This document shows positions 1-8,537 of a stretch of 64,000 nucleotides of DNA, in pieces (position 1 is the stretch's first letter; every line of letters begins with the position of its first letter). A program made the position numbers and the translations under genes. Below the pieces are notes generated by a model. That model worked only from the letters and a program-made list of their open reading frames with translations. It had not been told where the DNA came from and ran no database searches. Origin of the DNA: CAYYFX01 sp964571855 (GTDB lineage Bacteria > ARS69). The DNA lies in contig CAZNDO010000009.1 in NCBI GenBank assembly GCA_964571855.1, forward strand, positions 95,180-159,179, written 5' to 3'.

Positions 1-6
1 GCCGCG

Positions 7-888
7 ATGAACGTCCATCTCGTGGACGGCACCTACGAGCTGTTCCGGTACTTCTACGCGCCGGGCGCCTCGCGCGAGGAGGCCGGCGCGGGGGAGCCGC
101 TGCGCGCCGTGCGCGGCGTCGTGGGCTCCATGCTCCTGCTGCTGGAGGACGCCACGCACGTGGGCGTGGCCACCGACCACGTGGTGGAGTCCTTCCGCAA
201 CCGGCTGTACCCCGGCTACAAGACCGGCGAGGGGATCGACCCGGTGCTGTTCGCGCAGTTCGGCCCGCTGGAGGACGCGCTGCGCTCGCTCGGCGTGGTC
301 GTGTGGGCGATGGAGGACATGGAGGCGGACGACGCGCTCGGATCCGCGGCCGCCGTCGCCGACGCCGACCCGGCGGTGGAGCGCGTGATCGTCTGCTCGC
401 CGGACAAGGACCTGGCGCAGTGCGTGCGCGGCAAGCGCGTCGTGCAGTTCGATCGCCGCACGCGCGAGTCGCGGGACGAGGACGGCGTCGTGGCGAAGTT
501 CGGCGTGCCGCCGCGATCCATCCCGGACTGGCTGGCCCTCGTGGGCGACAGCGCGGACGGCTATCCCGGGATCCCGGGCTGGGGCGCGAAGTCCTCCGCG
601 CTCGTGCTGGCGCGGTACGGTTCGATCGAGAACATCCCGGAGGACGCCGCGGACTGGGACCTGCCGGTGCGCGGCGCGGCGCGGCTGGCGGCCTCGCTCG
701 CCGAGCGGCGCGACGACGCCTTCCTCTTCCGGACGCTCGCGCGCCTGCGCACGGACGCCCCGGTGGGGAAGCCCGCGGAGTGGCGCTGGCGCGGGCCGCG
801 CGCGGACTTCCCGGCCACGGCCGAGCGGCTGGGGGACGCCGGCCTCGCGCGGCGCGCCGAGCGGCTGGCCTCCAGGCGCGCGGCTTGA
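7..888 (+). CDS. 5'-3' exonuclease / FEN-like nuclease
   Basis: A 293-residue stand-alone 5'-3' exonuclease resembling the N-terminal domain of DNA polymerase I, expected to remove 5' flaps or RNA primers in the cytoplasm. Visible metal-binding acidic motifs are VDG near the N-terminus, the MEADDALG cluster around residue 105 and SPDKDL around residue 137. The helix-3-turn-helix DNA-binding segment follows (GDSADGYPGIPGWGAKSS, about residues 180-198). Length fits the exonuclease family without a polymerase domain. The ATG lies only 6 bases from the window edge, so its promoter and possible upstream genes are not visible. Family assignment is strong; the exact in vivo substrate is inference. 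Confidence 0.9.
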   Translation: MNVHLVDGTYELFRYFYAPGASREEAGAGEPLRAVRGVVGSMLLLLEDATHVGVATDHVVESFRNRLYPGYKTGEGIDPVLFAQFGPLEDALRSLGVVVWAMEDMEADDALGSAAAVADADPAVERVIVCSPDKDLAQCVRGKRVVQFDRRTRESRDEDGVVAKFGVPPRSIPDWLALVGDSADGYPGIPGWGAKSSALVLARYGSIENIPEDAADWDLPVRGAARLAASLAERRDDAFLFRTLARLRTDAPVGKPAEWRWRGPRADFPATAERLGDAGLARRAERLASRRAA

Positions 889-1084
889 CGCGGCGCCGCC
901 CCCTGCGGCAACCTTCCCGTCACGGGCGGCCGATCCGCGCCCAACCTCAGAGACCCCGCCCCAGCCGGGGTCCGTGCGAGGCAAAGGGGGGTGAACCCCC
1001 GGGTCCGTGTCCTCGGAACCTCGGTGACGCCGGGGAGCCCGCAGCTGGGGTGCGCGTTCCGCGGCATCGACCGAGAGGTTTCCG

Positions 1085-1804
1085 ATGACGAAGCGGAAGG
1101 ACTTCAAGCGCCTCGTGCGCGCCCGCATGCGGAAGTCCGGCGAATCCTACACCGCCGCCCGAGCCGTCCTCCTCGCGAAGCGATCGCGCGCCGGTTCCCC
1201 GGGCGTCGCCGCGGCCGCGACGGCCGCGACGGACGCGCGGGACTTCGCCGCCCACGCCGGGATGCGCGACGAAGCCGTCGCGGCCAAGACCGGGCGGACG
1301 TGGGCGCAGTGGGTGGACCTGCTGGACGCCGCGGGCGCCGCCGCGTGGACGCACCGCGACATCGCGAAGCACCTGCGCGCCGCGCACGACGTGGGTCCGT
1401 GGTGGAACCAGACGGTCGCGGTGGGCTACGAGCGCATCCGCGGCCTGCGGGACGTCGGCCAGAGCCGGTCGGGCGCCAAGGCCTCCACCTACATGGCGAA
1501 CAAGAGCCGCACGTTCCCGGTCGCGCGCGCCGCGCTGTTCCGCGCCTGCCGGGACGCACGGTCGCGCGCGGAGTGGATGCCGGGGAGCGGCGTGACGCTG
1601 CGCAAGGCCACGCCGCCGAAGTACCTGCGGCTGCGCGGGCCGGACGGCGAGCCCATCGAGATGGTCTTCGTGGCGAAGGCGGCGGGGAAGAGCGCCGTGC
1701 AGGTCCAGGTGGGCGGACTGCCGTCGCGCGCGGCGATCGACGCGGAGAAGCAGCGCTGGCACCGGCGCCTGGACGCGCTGGGCGAGCGGCTGGCGCGCCG
1801 CTGA
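1085..1804 (+). CDS. DUF4287/SRPBCC-like protein
   Basis: A 239-residue protein of unknown function. After a very basic N-terminus (TKRKDFKRLVRARMRK), the middle carries the pattern KTGRTWAQWVDLLDAAGA...WTHRDIAKHL...WWNQTVAVGYE seen in DUF4287-type proteins. The C-terminal part (ANKSRTFPV...LFRACRD...W...LRKATPPKYLRL) resembles the SRPBCC/AHSA1-like fold often attached to that domain. It is cytoplasmic by sequence, with no signal or membrane segment. A GAGAGG Shine-Dalgarno sits 6 bases before the ATG. It is monocistronic, converging on arfB. The fold call is by recognition of residue pattern only; function is unknown. Confidence 0.75.
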   Translation: MTKRKDFKRLVRARMRKSGESYTAARAVLLAKRSRAGSPGVAAAATAATDARDFAAHAGMRDEAVAAKTGRTWAQWVDLLDAAGAAAWTHRDIAKHLRAAHDVGPWWNQTVAVGYERIRGLRDVGQSRSGAKASTYMANKSRTFPVARAALFRACRDARSRAEWMPGSGVTLRKATPPKYLRLRGPDGEPIEMVFVAKAAGKSAVQVQVGGLPSRAAIDAEKQRWHRRLDALGERLARR

Positions 1805-1823
1805 CGATCGCGGGGCGGACGCG

Positions 1824-2285
1824 TCAGGCGTCGTCCGGACGCGTCCGCCGCTGCGCCTTCTTGCGAGACGTGCGCCGCTTCTCCTCCAGCCGCCGCTCCT
1901 TCGACGCGCGCGTGGGCTTCGTCTTCCGCCGGACCTTCGGCGGCACGGCCGCGCGCCGGACCAGCGCGGCCAGACGGGCCACGGCGTCGCGCCGGTTCGC
2001 GAGCTGCGTGCGGAAGCGCCGGGCCACGATCCGCACGACACCGTCGCGCGCGGCGCCCGTGCCGGCCGCGGCCAGGAGGCGCGCCTTCACGTCGTCCGGC
2101 AGGCGGCGGGCCGCGTGCACGTCGAACGTGAGCCGCACCGCGGTGGCCACCTTGTTCACGTTCTGCCCGCCGGGTCCCGAGGCCCGCAGGAACTCGAAGC
2201 GGACCTCGTCCGCCGCCACGGACAGCCCGGGCGCGCCGAGGTCGCGCAGCGGGAAGACGTCGGTCGGGTCGGACGGGGCAGGCAC
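1824..2285 (-). CDS. arfB: Alternative ribosome-rescue factor ArfB (peptidyl-tRNA hydrolase)
   Basis: A 153-residue release-factor-like protein that hydrolyses peptidyl-tRNA on stalled ribosomes. The catalytic GGQ appears as ASGPGGQNVNKVAT near residue 37, followed by the family's VRLTFDVHAA strand. The long basic C-terminal tail (RRKTKPTRASKERRLEEKRR...) is what ArfB inserts into the empty mRNA channel. The start is GTG at 2285, chosen because GGAGG lies 7 bases upstream and the N-terminus length matches ArfB. It lacks the codon-recognition domain of RF1/RF2, which separates it from true release factors. The gene is convergent with the preceding DUF4287-like gene. Confidence 0.93.
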   Translation of the reverse strand: MPAPSDPTDVFPLRDLGAPGLSVAADEVRFEFLRASGPGGQNVNKVATAVRLTFDVHAARRLPDDVKARLLAAAGTGAARDGVVRIVARRFRTQLANRRDAVARLAALVRRAAVPPKVRRKTKPTRASKERRLEEKRRTSRKKAQRRTRPDDA

Positions 2286-2379
2286 GGCGCATCCTCCGGG
2301 CGGCGCGGCTCCCCGGCATCATACCGCGCCCGCGAGATGGTGCTAGGATCCGCGCGGGTCGCGAGCGAAGGAGCGGGAC

Positions 2380-2733
2380 ATGCGCATCCTCGACGGCGAG
2401 CAGGTCCTGGTGCGGATCTTCCTGGGCGAGTCCGACCGATGGCACCACCAGCCGCTGTACGTGGCGCTCGTGGAGCGGTTGCGGCGCGAGGGCTTCGCCG
2501 GCGCCACCGTGCTGCGCGGCATCGCGGGCTTCGGCGCCCGCAGCGTGATGCATGCCTCGCGCATCCTCCGGCTGTCCGAGGACCTGCCGATCGTGGTGGA
2601 GATCGTGGAGTCGGCGGACCGCGTGGAGGCCCTCACCGCCATCCTGGACGAGATGGTGACGGAGGGCCTCATCACGATGGAGAAGGTGCGCGTGCTCAAG
2701 TACGCGCCGGGGAACCGCCCGCCGGCGCCGTGA
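2380..2733 (+). CDS. DUF190 family protein
   Basis: A 117-residue cytosolic protein with the DUF190 pattern: an N-terminal LVRIFLGESDRWHHQPLY segment, ...GFAGATVLRGIAGFG..., and SEDLPIVVEIVE, an alpha/beta PII-like fold. DUF190 proteins often sit beside fluoride exporters (CrcB) or cation transport genes, but no such neighbour is present here. The ATG has AAGGAG 7 bases upstream. It is followed at once by the convergent anti-sigma-like gene, leaving one base between stops. Function is unknown; a PII-like regulatory role is inferred from the fold family. Confidence 0.85.
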   Translation: MRILDGEQVLVRIFLGESDRWHHQPLYVALVERLRREGFAGATVLRGIAGFGARSVMHASRILRLSEDLPIVVEIVESADRVEALTAILDEMVTEGLITMEKVRVLKYAPGNRPPAP

Positions 2734-2734
2734 G

Positions 2735-3148
2735 TCACAGCCCGGCGTCTCGCACACGCCGGGCCTGGGCCGCGAACGCGATCCAAAGCGCCGCTCCCAC
2801 GGCCGCGAAGGCGGCCGCCAGGAACGGCTGCTCCGCGGCCAGCCACGTGACCCCGCTCGAGTCCCCGTGCACGGAGAGCGGCAGCGCGCTGAAGAAGATC
2901 GCGCCCGCCATGAGCCAGCTCCGGCGCGTGACCGCGCGCCGCGTGCGGCGGATCGTGGCGAGCTCCGCGTCCGGGCGCGGCGCGGGCGGCGGCGGCAGGG
3001 CACGCTCCCGACGCGCCTCGGCGATCCACCGCGCCACCTCGGCGTCCTTCGCCGCGAACTCCTCCACCAGCGTCCTCGTGTCGGCCGTGCACTCCCCCGC
3101 GATGTAGCCTCCGACCAGGTCGCGGATCACCTCGCGCGTGACCGTCAT
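2735..3148 (-). CDS. Putative anti-sigma factor, two membrane segments
   Basis: A 137-residue protein whose ATG overlaps the sigma-factor stop in an ATGA junction, so the pair is translationally coupled. The N-terminus (DLVGGYIAGECTADTRTLVEEFA) looks like the short helical anti-sigma domain that caps ECF sigma factors, but the zinc-binding HxxxCxxC motif is missing. Two hydrophobic stretches follow (SWLMAGAIFFSALPLSV and FLAAAFAAVGAALWIAFAA), giving a cytosolic N-terminus and a membrane anchor. Identification as anti-sigma rests on gene order and topology rather than on a diagnostic motif. It would hold the ECF sigma factor at the inner membrane until released by an envelope signal. Confidence 0.65.
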   Translation of the reverse strand: MTVTREVIRDLVGGYIAGECTADTRTLVEEFAAKDAEVARWIAEARRERALPPPPAPRPDAELATIRRTRRAVTRRSWLMAGAIFFSALPLSVHGDSSGVTWLAAEQPFLAAAFAAVGAALWIAFAAQARRVRDAGL

Positions 3149-3630
3149 GTCGATTCCCTTTCCGCCCGGAGCATCGCCAGCCGGGCCCTGGCACGGTGCA
3201 CCTTCACGCGCGCCGCGCCGGGGCGGATCCCCAGCGCGCGCGCGATCTCGTCGTAGGGGAGGCCGTGCTCCGCGCGGAGCAGCAGGGCCTCGCGATCCGC
3301 TTCGGGCAGCGACAGGAGGTCGCGCAGCACGTCCGCCAGCTCGTGCCGCGCCGCACCGGTGCGCTCCGGACCGGGACCGGGGTCCGCGAGCTCCGGATCG
3401 AGAGGTGCGTCCCGCCGCGCTCGCCGGTGGTCCTGCCGGTGCAGGTTCCGCGCGATCGTGAGCAGGTACGCCCGCGCGGTCCCGGCGCGGATCCGGTCGA
3501 TTCCCGCCCAGGCCCGGACGAACACCTCCGACGTGAGGTCGTCCGCCCGTTGCGCGTCCCCGCACAGCCAGAAGCAGAAACGGTGGACCTCGGGCGCGTG
3601 GTGGCGGTAGAGCTTCTCCAGTTCGGTCAT
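3145..3630 (-). CDS. ECF-type RNA polymerase sigma factor
   Basis: A 161-residue ECF sigma-70 factor. Region 2 is visible as YRHHAPEVHRFCFWLCG...AQRADDLTSEVFVRAW, and region 4 as LSLPEADREALLLRAEHGLPYDEIARALGI followed by the recognition helix RPGAARVKVHRARARL. Length is normal for ECF factors with only sigma2 and sigma4. The ATG at 3630 is preferred because region 2 begins just after it, even though the frame is open far upstream through the opposite-strand cytochrome gene. It is transcribed divergently from that multiheme cytochrome across a 190-base gap, so control of the cytochrome by this factor is a plausible inference. Confidence 0.93.
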   Translation of the reverse strand: MTELEKLYRHHAPEVHRFCFWLCGDAQRADDLTSEVFVRAWAGIDRIRAGTARAYLLTIARNLHRQDHRRARRDAPLDPELADPGPGPERTGAARHELADVLRDLLSLPEADREALLLRAEHGLPYDEIARALGIRPGAARVKVHRARARLAMLRAEREST

Positions 3631-3819
3631 CCGGCCCTCCCGCTCCCAGGTATCCGTCCGGGCGACGAACGTTACGCGAGAGCGCGGCGTCGCCGGACGG
3701 TGGCGGGCCCGGGCCGATTCCGGACCGGTCGGTCTTCTCTCGCGGCGGACGGGCGGGTACCTTGCCGCGAATCCGGGCGAGATCGCCCACGGAGTCCCCC
3801 GAGCCCCCTCGGAGCGCCC

Positions 3820-6594
3820 GTGCAACGATTGGCACTGCAAGCACTTGCGATGCTCGCCGCCGCGGCCCTGGTCGTGCCCGCCGCCGCGCGCGCCGCTTCC
3901 GACCACGAGACCTGCCTGGAGTGCCACGGCGAGAAGGACGCCGGGGACAACTTCGTGGACGCCGCCGGCTTCGCCCGGTCCGTTCACCAGGGCCTGGACT
4001 GCGTGGACTGCCACGGCGACGTGGACCCCGAGGACCTCCCGCACGCGGAGGAGCTGGCGAAGGTCGACTGCTCGATGTGCCACGACGACGCGCAGACGGA
4101 CTTCGACATGAGCATCCACGGCACGATGCTGGCGCGGAACGCGCCGTACGCGCCGGATTGCGCGGACTGCCACGGGAAGCACGGCATCCTCCGCTCCACC
4201 GATCCGGAGTCCCCCACGTACAAGATGAACGTGCCGGCGCTGTGCGGCGGATGCCACCGCGAGGGCGCGCCGGTGTCCCGCACGTACGACATCCCGCAGA
4301 AGGACATCCTGGAGAACTACTCGGAGTCCATCCACGGCGAGGGCATGTTCCACAAGGGGCTCATCGTGGCGGCGGCGTGCGCGGACTGCCATGGCGCGCA
4401 CAGGATCCTGCCGCACACGAACCCGCTGTCCTCCACGTCGCCGCGGAACATCGCGGAGACGTGCATGCAGTGCCACGCGCGCATCGAGCAGGTGCACGCG
4501 AAGATCATCCGCGGCGAGCTGTGGGAGAAGACGCCCGGCGCGCTCCCCGCGTGCACGGACTGCCACCAGCCGCACAAGGTCCGCAAGGAGCTGCTGAGCG
4601 TCACGCTGTCCAACCGGGACTGCCTGAAGTGCCACCAGGACCCGGACCTGCACGCGGTGTCGGCGGCGGGGGACACGGTGTCCATGTACGTGGACGCGGG
4701 CGTCGTGGACGCGTCCGTGCACACGAACATGCCGTGCGTGAAGTGCCACGTGGACGTGAACCCGCACCTCACCCGCCCGTGCGAGCCTTCCGGCCCGGTG
4801 GACTGCTCCACCTGCCACGCGAAGATCTCGGACGAGTACTTCGCCAGCGGGCACGGCGAGGCGTTCCTGCGCGGGGACGAGCGTGCGCCGCGGTGCACCA
4901 CGTGCCACGGCGGCCACGACGTGATGGACCACACGAAGGAGGACGCCCCCACGTACCGCGCGGCCGTGCCGGAGCTGTGCGGGGAGTGCCACCGGGAGGA
5001 CGGCCGGGCCGGGGACGTGGAGGGGCTGTCGCAGCATTCCGCCCTCACGGACTACGCCACCAGCGTGCACGGGCGCGGCCTCACCGAGAAGGGGCTCCTG
5101 CCCAGCGCGGTGTGCATCGACTGCCACAGTTCGCACATGGTCCTCAAGCACACGGATCCGCGCTCCACCGTGAACCCGAAGAACATCGCGGCCACGTGCG
5201 CGTCCTGCCACCGCGGGATCTACAAGGATTTCATCAAGAGCGTGCACTTCGCGGCGGGGGAGACGGAGAAGGACCTGCCGAACTGCGCGAGCTGCCACAG
5301 CTCCCACACGATCGGCCAGGTGGAGCAGGACGCGTTCATGCACCAGGTCACGTCCCAGTGCGGCTCCTGCCACGGCGAGCTGGCCGAGACCTACCTGGAC
5401 ACGATGCACGGCAAGGCGTACCAGCTCGGGCTCACCGAGGCGGCGAAGTGCTCGGACTGCCACGGCGCGCACGCCATCCTGGCCGTGAACGACCCGCACT
5501 CGTCGGTGGGGCACCGGAACATCGTGGAGACGTGCCGCAAGTGCCACGACGACGCGAACGCGCGCTTCACCGGCTATCTCACGCACGCCACGCACCACGA
5601 CCCGCAGAAGTACCCGGTGCTGTTCTACACGTACTGGGCCATGACCTCGCTGCTGATCGGCGTGTTCACGTTCTTCGGGATCCACACCGCGCTGTGGCTG
5701 CCGAAGTCCTTCCGCGCGATGCGGGAGCGCAGCTTCCGGGCGCAGGACGAGGCCGCCGCGGCGGAGCGCTACTGGATCCGCCGGTTCAGCCTGCCGCAGC
5801 GCCTCACGCACCTGGCGGTGATCGTGAGCTTCCTGTCGCTGGCCGCCACCGGCATGATGCTGCGCTTCTCGGGGCTGCCGTGGACGGAGCTGCTGGCGGA
5901 GCTGTTCGGCGGCGTGAAGGGCGCGGGCCTCATCCACCGCACCGCGGCGGTCATCACGTTCGGCTACTTCCTGTTCCACCTGGGGTCGCTGTGGGTGCAC
6001 AAGCGGAAGCGCCGGATGTCGCTCAAGGAGCTCACGCTGGGCCGCGGCTCCATGATGTTCAACCGCAAGGACCTGTCGGACTTCGCCGCCACCATGAAGT
6101 GGTTCTTCGGCCGGGGCCCGCGTCCGGAGTACGGCCGCTGGACCTACTGGGAGAAGTTCGACTACCTCGCGGTCTTCTGGGGCGTCGCGATCATCGGCGC
6201 GTCCGGGCTCATGCTGTGGTTCCCGGAGTTCTTCACGAGGTTCCTGCCGGGCTGGTTCATCAACGTGGCCACCATCATCCACTCGGACGAGGCCCTGATG
6301 GCGGTGGGCTTCATCTTCACCGTGCACTTCTTCAACACGCACCTGCGTCCCGAGGCGTTCCCCATGGACCTCGTGGTGTTCACCGGGGTGGCGCCGCTCA
6401 CCGAGTACAAGCGCGACCGGCCCGCGGAGTACGCGGAGCTGGTGCGCACTGGCGAGATCCGGAAGCGCGTGACCACGCAGGCGCCGTCGCGGCGAGTGAC
6501 CTTCCTGGCGCGGGCCTTCGGGTTCCTGTTCCTGGGCGTGGGGCTCACGCTGGTGGTGCTGATCATCTCCTCGCTGATCCTGGGGTACCGCTAG
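3820..6594 (+). CDS. 19-heme cytochrome c fused to a cytochrome b-type membrane domain
   Basis: A 924-residue electron-transfer protein. An N-terminal signal segment (LALQALAMLAAAALVVPAAARA) is followed by 19 CxxCH heme-binding motifs between about residues 33 and 576 in a periplasmic region. The C-terminal third has about six hydrophobic segments with histidines typical of b-type cytochromes (RLTHLA, LIHRTA, LFHLGS, IHSDEA, VHFFNTH). Repeated blocks (SIHG/SVHG...CxxCHGAH...NI..TC..CH) suggest internal duplication of an octaheme-like unit. The GTG at 3820 has GGAG 5 bases upstream; an ATG at 3850 is the alternative. The fusion should pass electrons between the quinone pool and periplasmic acceptors. 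The acceptor cannot be told from sequence. Confidence 0.9.
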   Translation: MQRLALQALAMLAAAALVVPAAARAASDHETCLECHGEKDAGDNFVDAAGFARSVHQGLDCVDCHGDVDPEDLPHAEELAKVDCSMCHDDAQTDFDMSIHGTMLARNAPYAPDCADCHGKHGILRSTDPESPTYKMNVPALCGGCHREGAPVSRTYDIPQKDILENYSESIHGEGMFHKGLIVAAACADCHGAHRILPHTNPLSSTSPRNIAETCMQCHARIEQVHAKIIRGELWEKTPGALPACTDCHQPHKVRKELLSVTLSNRDCLKCHQDPDLHAVSAAGDTVSMYVDAGVVDASVHTNMPCVKCHVDVNPHLTRPCEPSGPVDCSTCHAKISDEYFASGHGEAFLRGDERAPRCTTCHGGHDVMDHTKEDAPTYRAAVPELCGECHREDGRAGDVEGLSQHSALTDYATSVHGRGLTEKGLLPSAVCIDCHSSHMVLKHTDPRSTVNPKNIAATCASCHRGIYKDFIKSVHFAAGETEKDLPNCASCHSSHTIGQVEQDAFMHQVTSQCGSCHGELAETYLDTMHGKAYQLGLTEAAKCSDCHGAHAILAVNDPHSSVGHRNIVETCRKCHDDANARFTGYLTHATHHDPQKYPVLFYTYWAMTSLLIGVFTFFGIHTALWLPKSFRAMRERSFRAQDEAAAAERYWIRRFSLPQRLTHLAVIVSFLSLAATGMMLRFSGLPWTELLAELFGGVKGAGLIHRTAAVITFGYFLFHLGSLWVHKRKRRMSLKELTLGRGSMMFNRKDLSDFAATMKWFFGRGPRPEYGRWTYWEKFDYLAVFWGVAIIGASGLMLWFPEFFTRFLPGWFINVATIIHSDEALMAVGFIFTVHFFNTHLRPEAFPMDLVVFTGVAPLTEYKRDRPAEYAELVRTGEIRKRVTTQAPSRRVTFLARAFGFLFLGVGLTLVVLIISSLILGYR

Positions 6595-6600
6595 GAAGGT

Positions 6601-6620
6601 CGGGCGCGCGGGGGCGCCCG
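6601..6620. terminator. Bidirectional hairpin terminator candidate
   Basis: A perfect 7-base-pair stem (CGGGCGC / GCGCCCG) with a 6-base loop, placed 6 bases after the cytochrome stop and before the convergent lipoprotein stop. No U-run follows, so termination would be weak or factor-assisted. Confidence 0.45.
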
Positions 6621-6650
6621 GTCACGCGGGGGCCGTCGCGGGCCGCCCGG

Positions 6651-7130
6651 TCACTCCTCCCGGAGCGTCTCCCAGTAGTGCTCGGCCCGCGCGAGCAGGT
6701 CCGCCGTGTTCTCCTCGCGGTCCCACAGCTTGCGCGCGTCCGCGTCCGGCGCGCGGGAGAACAGCAACAGGCGGCCGTCCACGATCTCGAAGGCGGTGGG
6801 GTCGGGATCCCAGCGGATGCCGTGGGACATGCCGTACGCGCACCAGCCGCCGAACGCCGGCTCGAAGCGCGCGGGATCGGCGCCGAAGGTGGCGGCCTGC
6901 GCCTCATCCGTGAAGTGGTACGTGATGCCTCGCCACTTCCGCGCGATCGAAGCCGAGCCCATCCGCGGCTCCCCGGCCTCGACGTACGAGACCGGGCTGT
7001 AGCCGTGGAGGGCCACGCCGGTGGAGTCCACGTTGTACGCGGAGAGGCCCGGGCGGCCCGGGGCCTCGGGTAGGCAGCCCGCCAGCAGGAGCGCCGCCAG
7101 CGCTCCCGACGTCCACTCGGCTCGACGCAT
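6651..7130 (-). CDS. YHS-domain-like lipoprotein
   Basis: A 159-residue predicted lipoprotein. The signal peptide ends in a lipobox (ALLLAGC), putting the mature Cys about 18 residues after the ATG at 7130; an upstream in-frame ATG at 7202 is less likely because it would bury this signal. The mature part shows the YHS-type pattern: GVALHGYSPVSYVEAG, a TYHFTDEAQAATFGADPARFEPAFGGWCAYGMS core and a downstream FEIVDGRLLLF strand. YHS domains bind metals, often copper or another soft metal, through such Cys/His/Met positions. It is probably anchored in the envelope. The neighbouring upstream gene is also a secreted protein on the same strand. Confidence 0.8.
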   Translation of the reverse strand: MRRAEWTSGALAALLLAGCLPEAPGRPGLSAYNVDSTGVALHGYSPVSYVEAGEPRMGSASIARKWRGITYHFTDEAQAATFGADPARFEPAFGGWCAYGMSHGIRWDPDPTAFEIVDGRLLLFSRAPDADARKLWDREENTADLLARAEHYWETLREE

Positions 7131-7302
7131 CCGACCCTCCGCTCCGCGGGGTTGCCGGCGGGTCGCCGATCGGGACCCCCTACGGGCCCCCGCCGGGATC
7201 ACCCGGAGAATACCGAAAAAAGGACCGGGCAGACAGCTATCCCCGCGCCGCGGGTGTACGGACCGCCGCCCCCGCCGGCTCCCGGCGCGGGGCGCGCCCC
7301 CG

Positions 7303-7800
7303 TCACTTCCGCGCGCGCGGGTTCAGCAGCGTCGGGTCCAGGTCCGTCTGGATCTTCTTCAACTCCGCGGTCACGGTCTTCAGGTCCGCCGTCCAGAACG
7401 TCCCGTCCGCGTAGCGGATGCGGCTCACGTACGCCACGCCGGTCTGGAAGGAGAAGTCCGCCGCGGTGTCCGCCACCCAGGTCCGCTTGTCGGCCGCGCC
7501 CGGGATCAGGTCGCGGATGGCCACGCCGGCCGTGCGGTCGAGGAACTGGTCCCACAGGTCGAAGCTCACGAGCGCCACCTCGACGGCCGCGATGGCGCGG
7601 TCCGAGGAGTTCTCGTAGGCCACCGTGTGCCGGATCCCCTCCGGCGAGCTGGACGCGCCCTCCTGGTACGCGGCGCCGTACGCGGTGATGCGGATCGGGG
7701 AGCCCGGCTGCGCGACCACGCGGGTCAGCGGTTCGAGCGCACGCGCCGGCGGCGCGAGCAGGGCGAGCAGGGCAAGGCACGTGGCGACGCGACGGATCAT
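7303..7800 (-). CDS. Secreted protein of unknown function
   Basis: A 165-residue protein with a clear N-terminal signal peptide (MIRRVATCLALLALLAPPARA, cleavage after ARA). The mature part looks beta-rich: PIRITAYGAAYQEG, GIRHTVAYENSSDRAIAAVEVALVSFDLWDQFL and FQTGVAYVSRIRYADGTFW. That pattern resembles small periplasmic immunoglobulin-like folds, but I recognise no named family. It lies 172 bases upstream of the YHS-like lipoprotein gene on the same strand, possibly in one transcript. Confidence 0.75.
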   Translation of the reverse strand: MIRRVATCLALLALLAPPARALEPLTRVVAQPGSPIRITAYGAAYQEGASSSPEGIRHTVAYENSSDRAIAAVEVALVSFDLWDQFLDRTAGVAIRDLIPGAADKRTWVADTAADFSFQTGVAYVSRIRYADGTFWTADLKTVTAELKKIQTDLDPTLLNPRARK

Positions 7801-7927
7801 GGCGGTCCTCCTCCGCGGGGCGGAGTTCGGGAAAGGGTTGGAGGTGGCGGCAGTATACCCCGCGTTCCGCGGGCGCTCATCCGCTTCGCGCGCTCGCCTA
7901 CGGGTGACCCGGGCGGACCGGAAGTGA

Positions 7928-8485
7928 ACGACCCGGGGCAGCGCTGCGCGCGCCGCCCGCGGGGAGCCGCTCGAGGACGGCCGGAGACGGGGTTCGGCGC
8001 GCGAGGAGGAGAAGGCCGCGCGCGACGTGTACCTCACGCTCGGCGCGCTGTGGGACGTGCCGGAGTTCGCGAACATCGCGGCATCCGAGCAGGCGCACAT
8101 GGACGCGGTCCTGCGCCTGCTGGTGACGTACCGCATTGCCGATCCGGTCACGGACGACACGATCGGCGTCTTCGTGAACCCCATGCTGGACGCGCTGTAC
8201 GACGATCTGGTCGCGGCCGGGGAGGGCTCCCTGATCGCCGCGCTCACCGTGGGCGCGACCATCGAGGACCTGGATCTGAACGACATCCAGGCCATGGAGG
8301 AGCGCAACACGGCGCGGGACGCGGCGCGCGTCCTCGACTCGCTCGCGTGCGGTTCGCGCAACCACGTGCGGGCGTACGTGGCGCAGCTGCGCCTGCTCGG
8401 GGCGGACTACGAGGCGCAGTACCTCACCGCCGCGGAGCTGGAGGCCATCCTGGCCGGCGACCGCGAGCGGTGCGGCGGCTGGTAG
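7928..8485 (+). pseudogene. DUF2202 ferritin-like protein lacking a 5' end
   Basis: The reading frame encodes the conserved part of a DUF2202 ferritin-like four-helix protein: EEEKAARDVYLTLGALWDV, FANIAASEQAHMDAV, Y.I.DPV, and later a MEERNTARDAARVLDSL helix with N-H-xRA. The frame opens after a TGA at 7925-7927, and the first usable start is a GTG at 8027. That start would cut off the conserved REEEK helix carrying first-shell metal ligands. No ATG, GTG or TTG occurs between 7928 and 8026. The gene therefore looks truncated or frameshifted at its 5' end, or the assembly has an indel there. DUF2202 proteins normally carry a signal peptide and a longer N-terminus, which is also missing. Confidence 0.6.
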
Positions 8486-8537
8486 CCCCGGATGCCGGGC
8501 GGCGGCGCGCCCGGGGGAGCGCCGCCGCCGTGGCCGT

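Noticed and set aside
7..888. N-terminal fragment of DNA polymerase I
   Set aside because: The chain ends with a stop at 888 after a complete exonuclease domain, with no polymerase sequence downstream.
3631..6342. Upstream extension of the ECF sigma-factor frame through the cytochrome gene
   Set aside because: Low-complexity antisense of a gene with 19 heme motifs; sigma region 2 begins right after the ATG at 3630.
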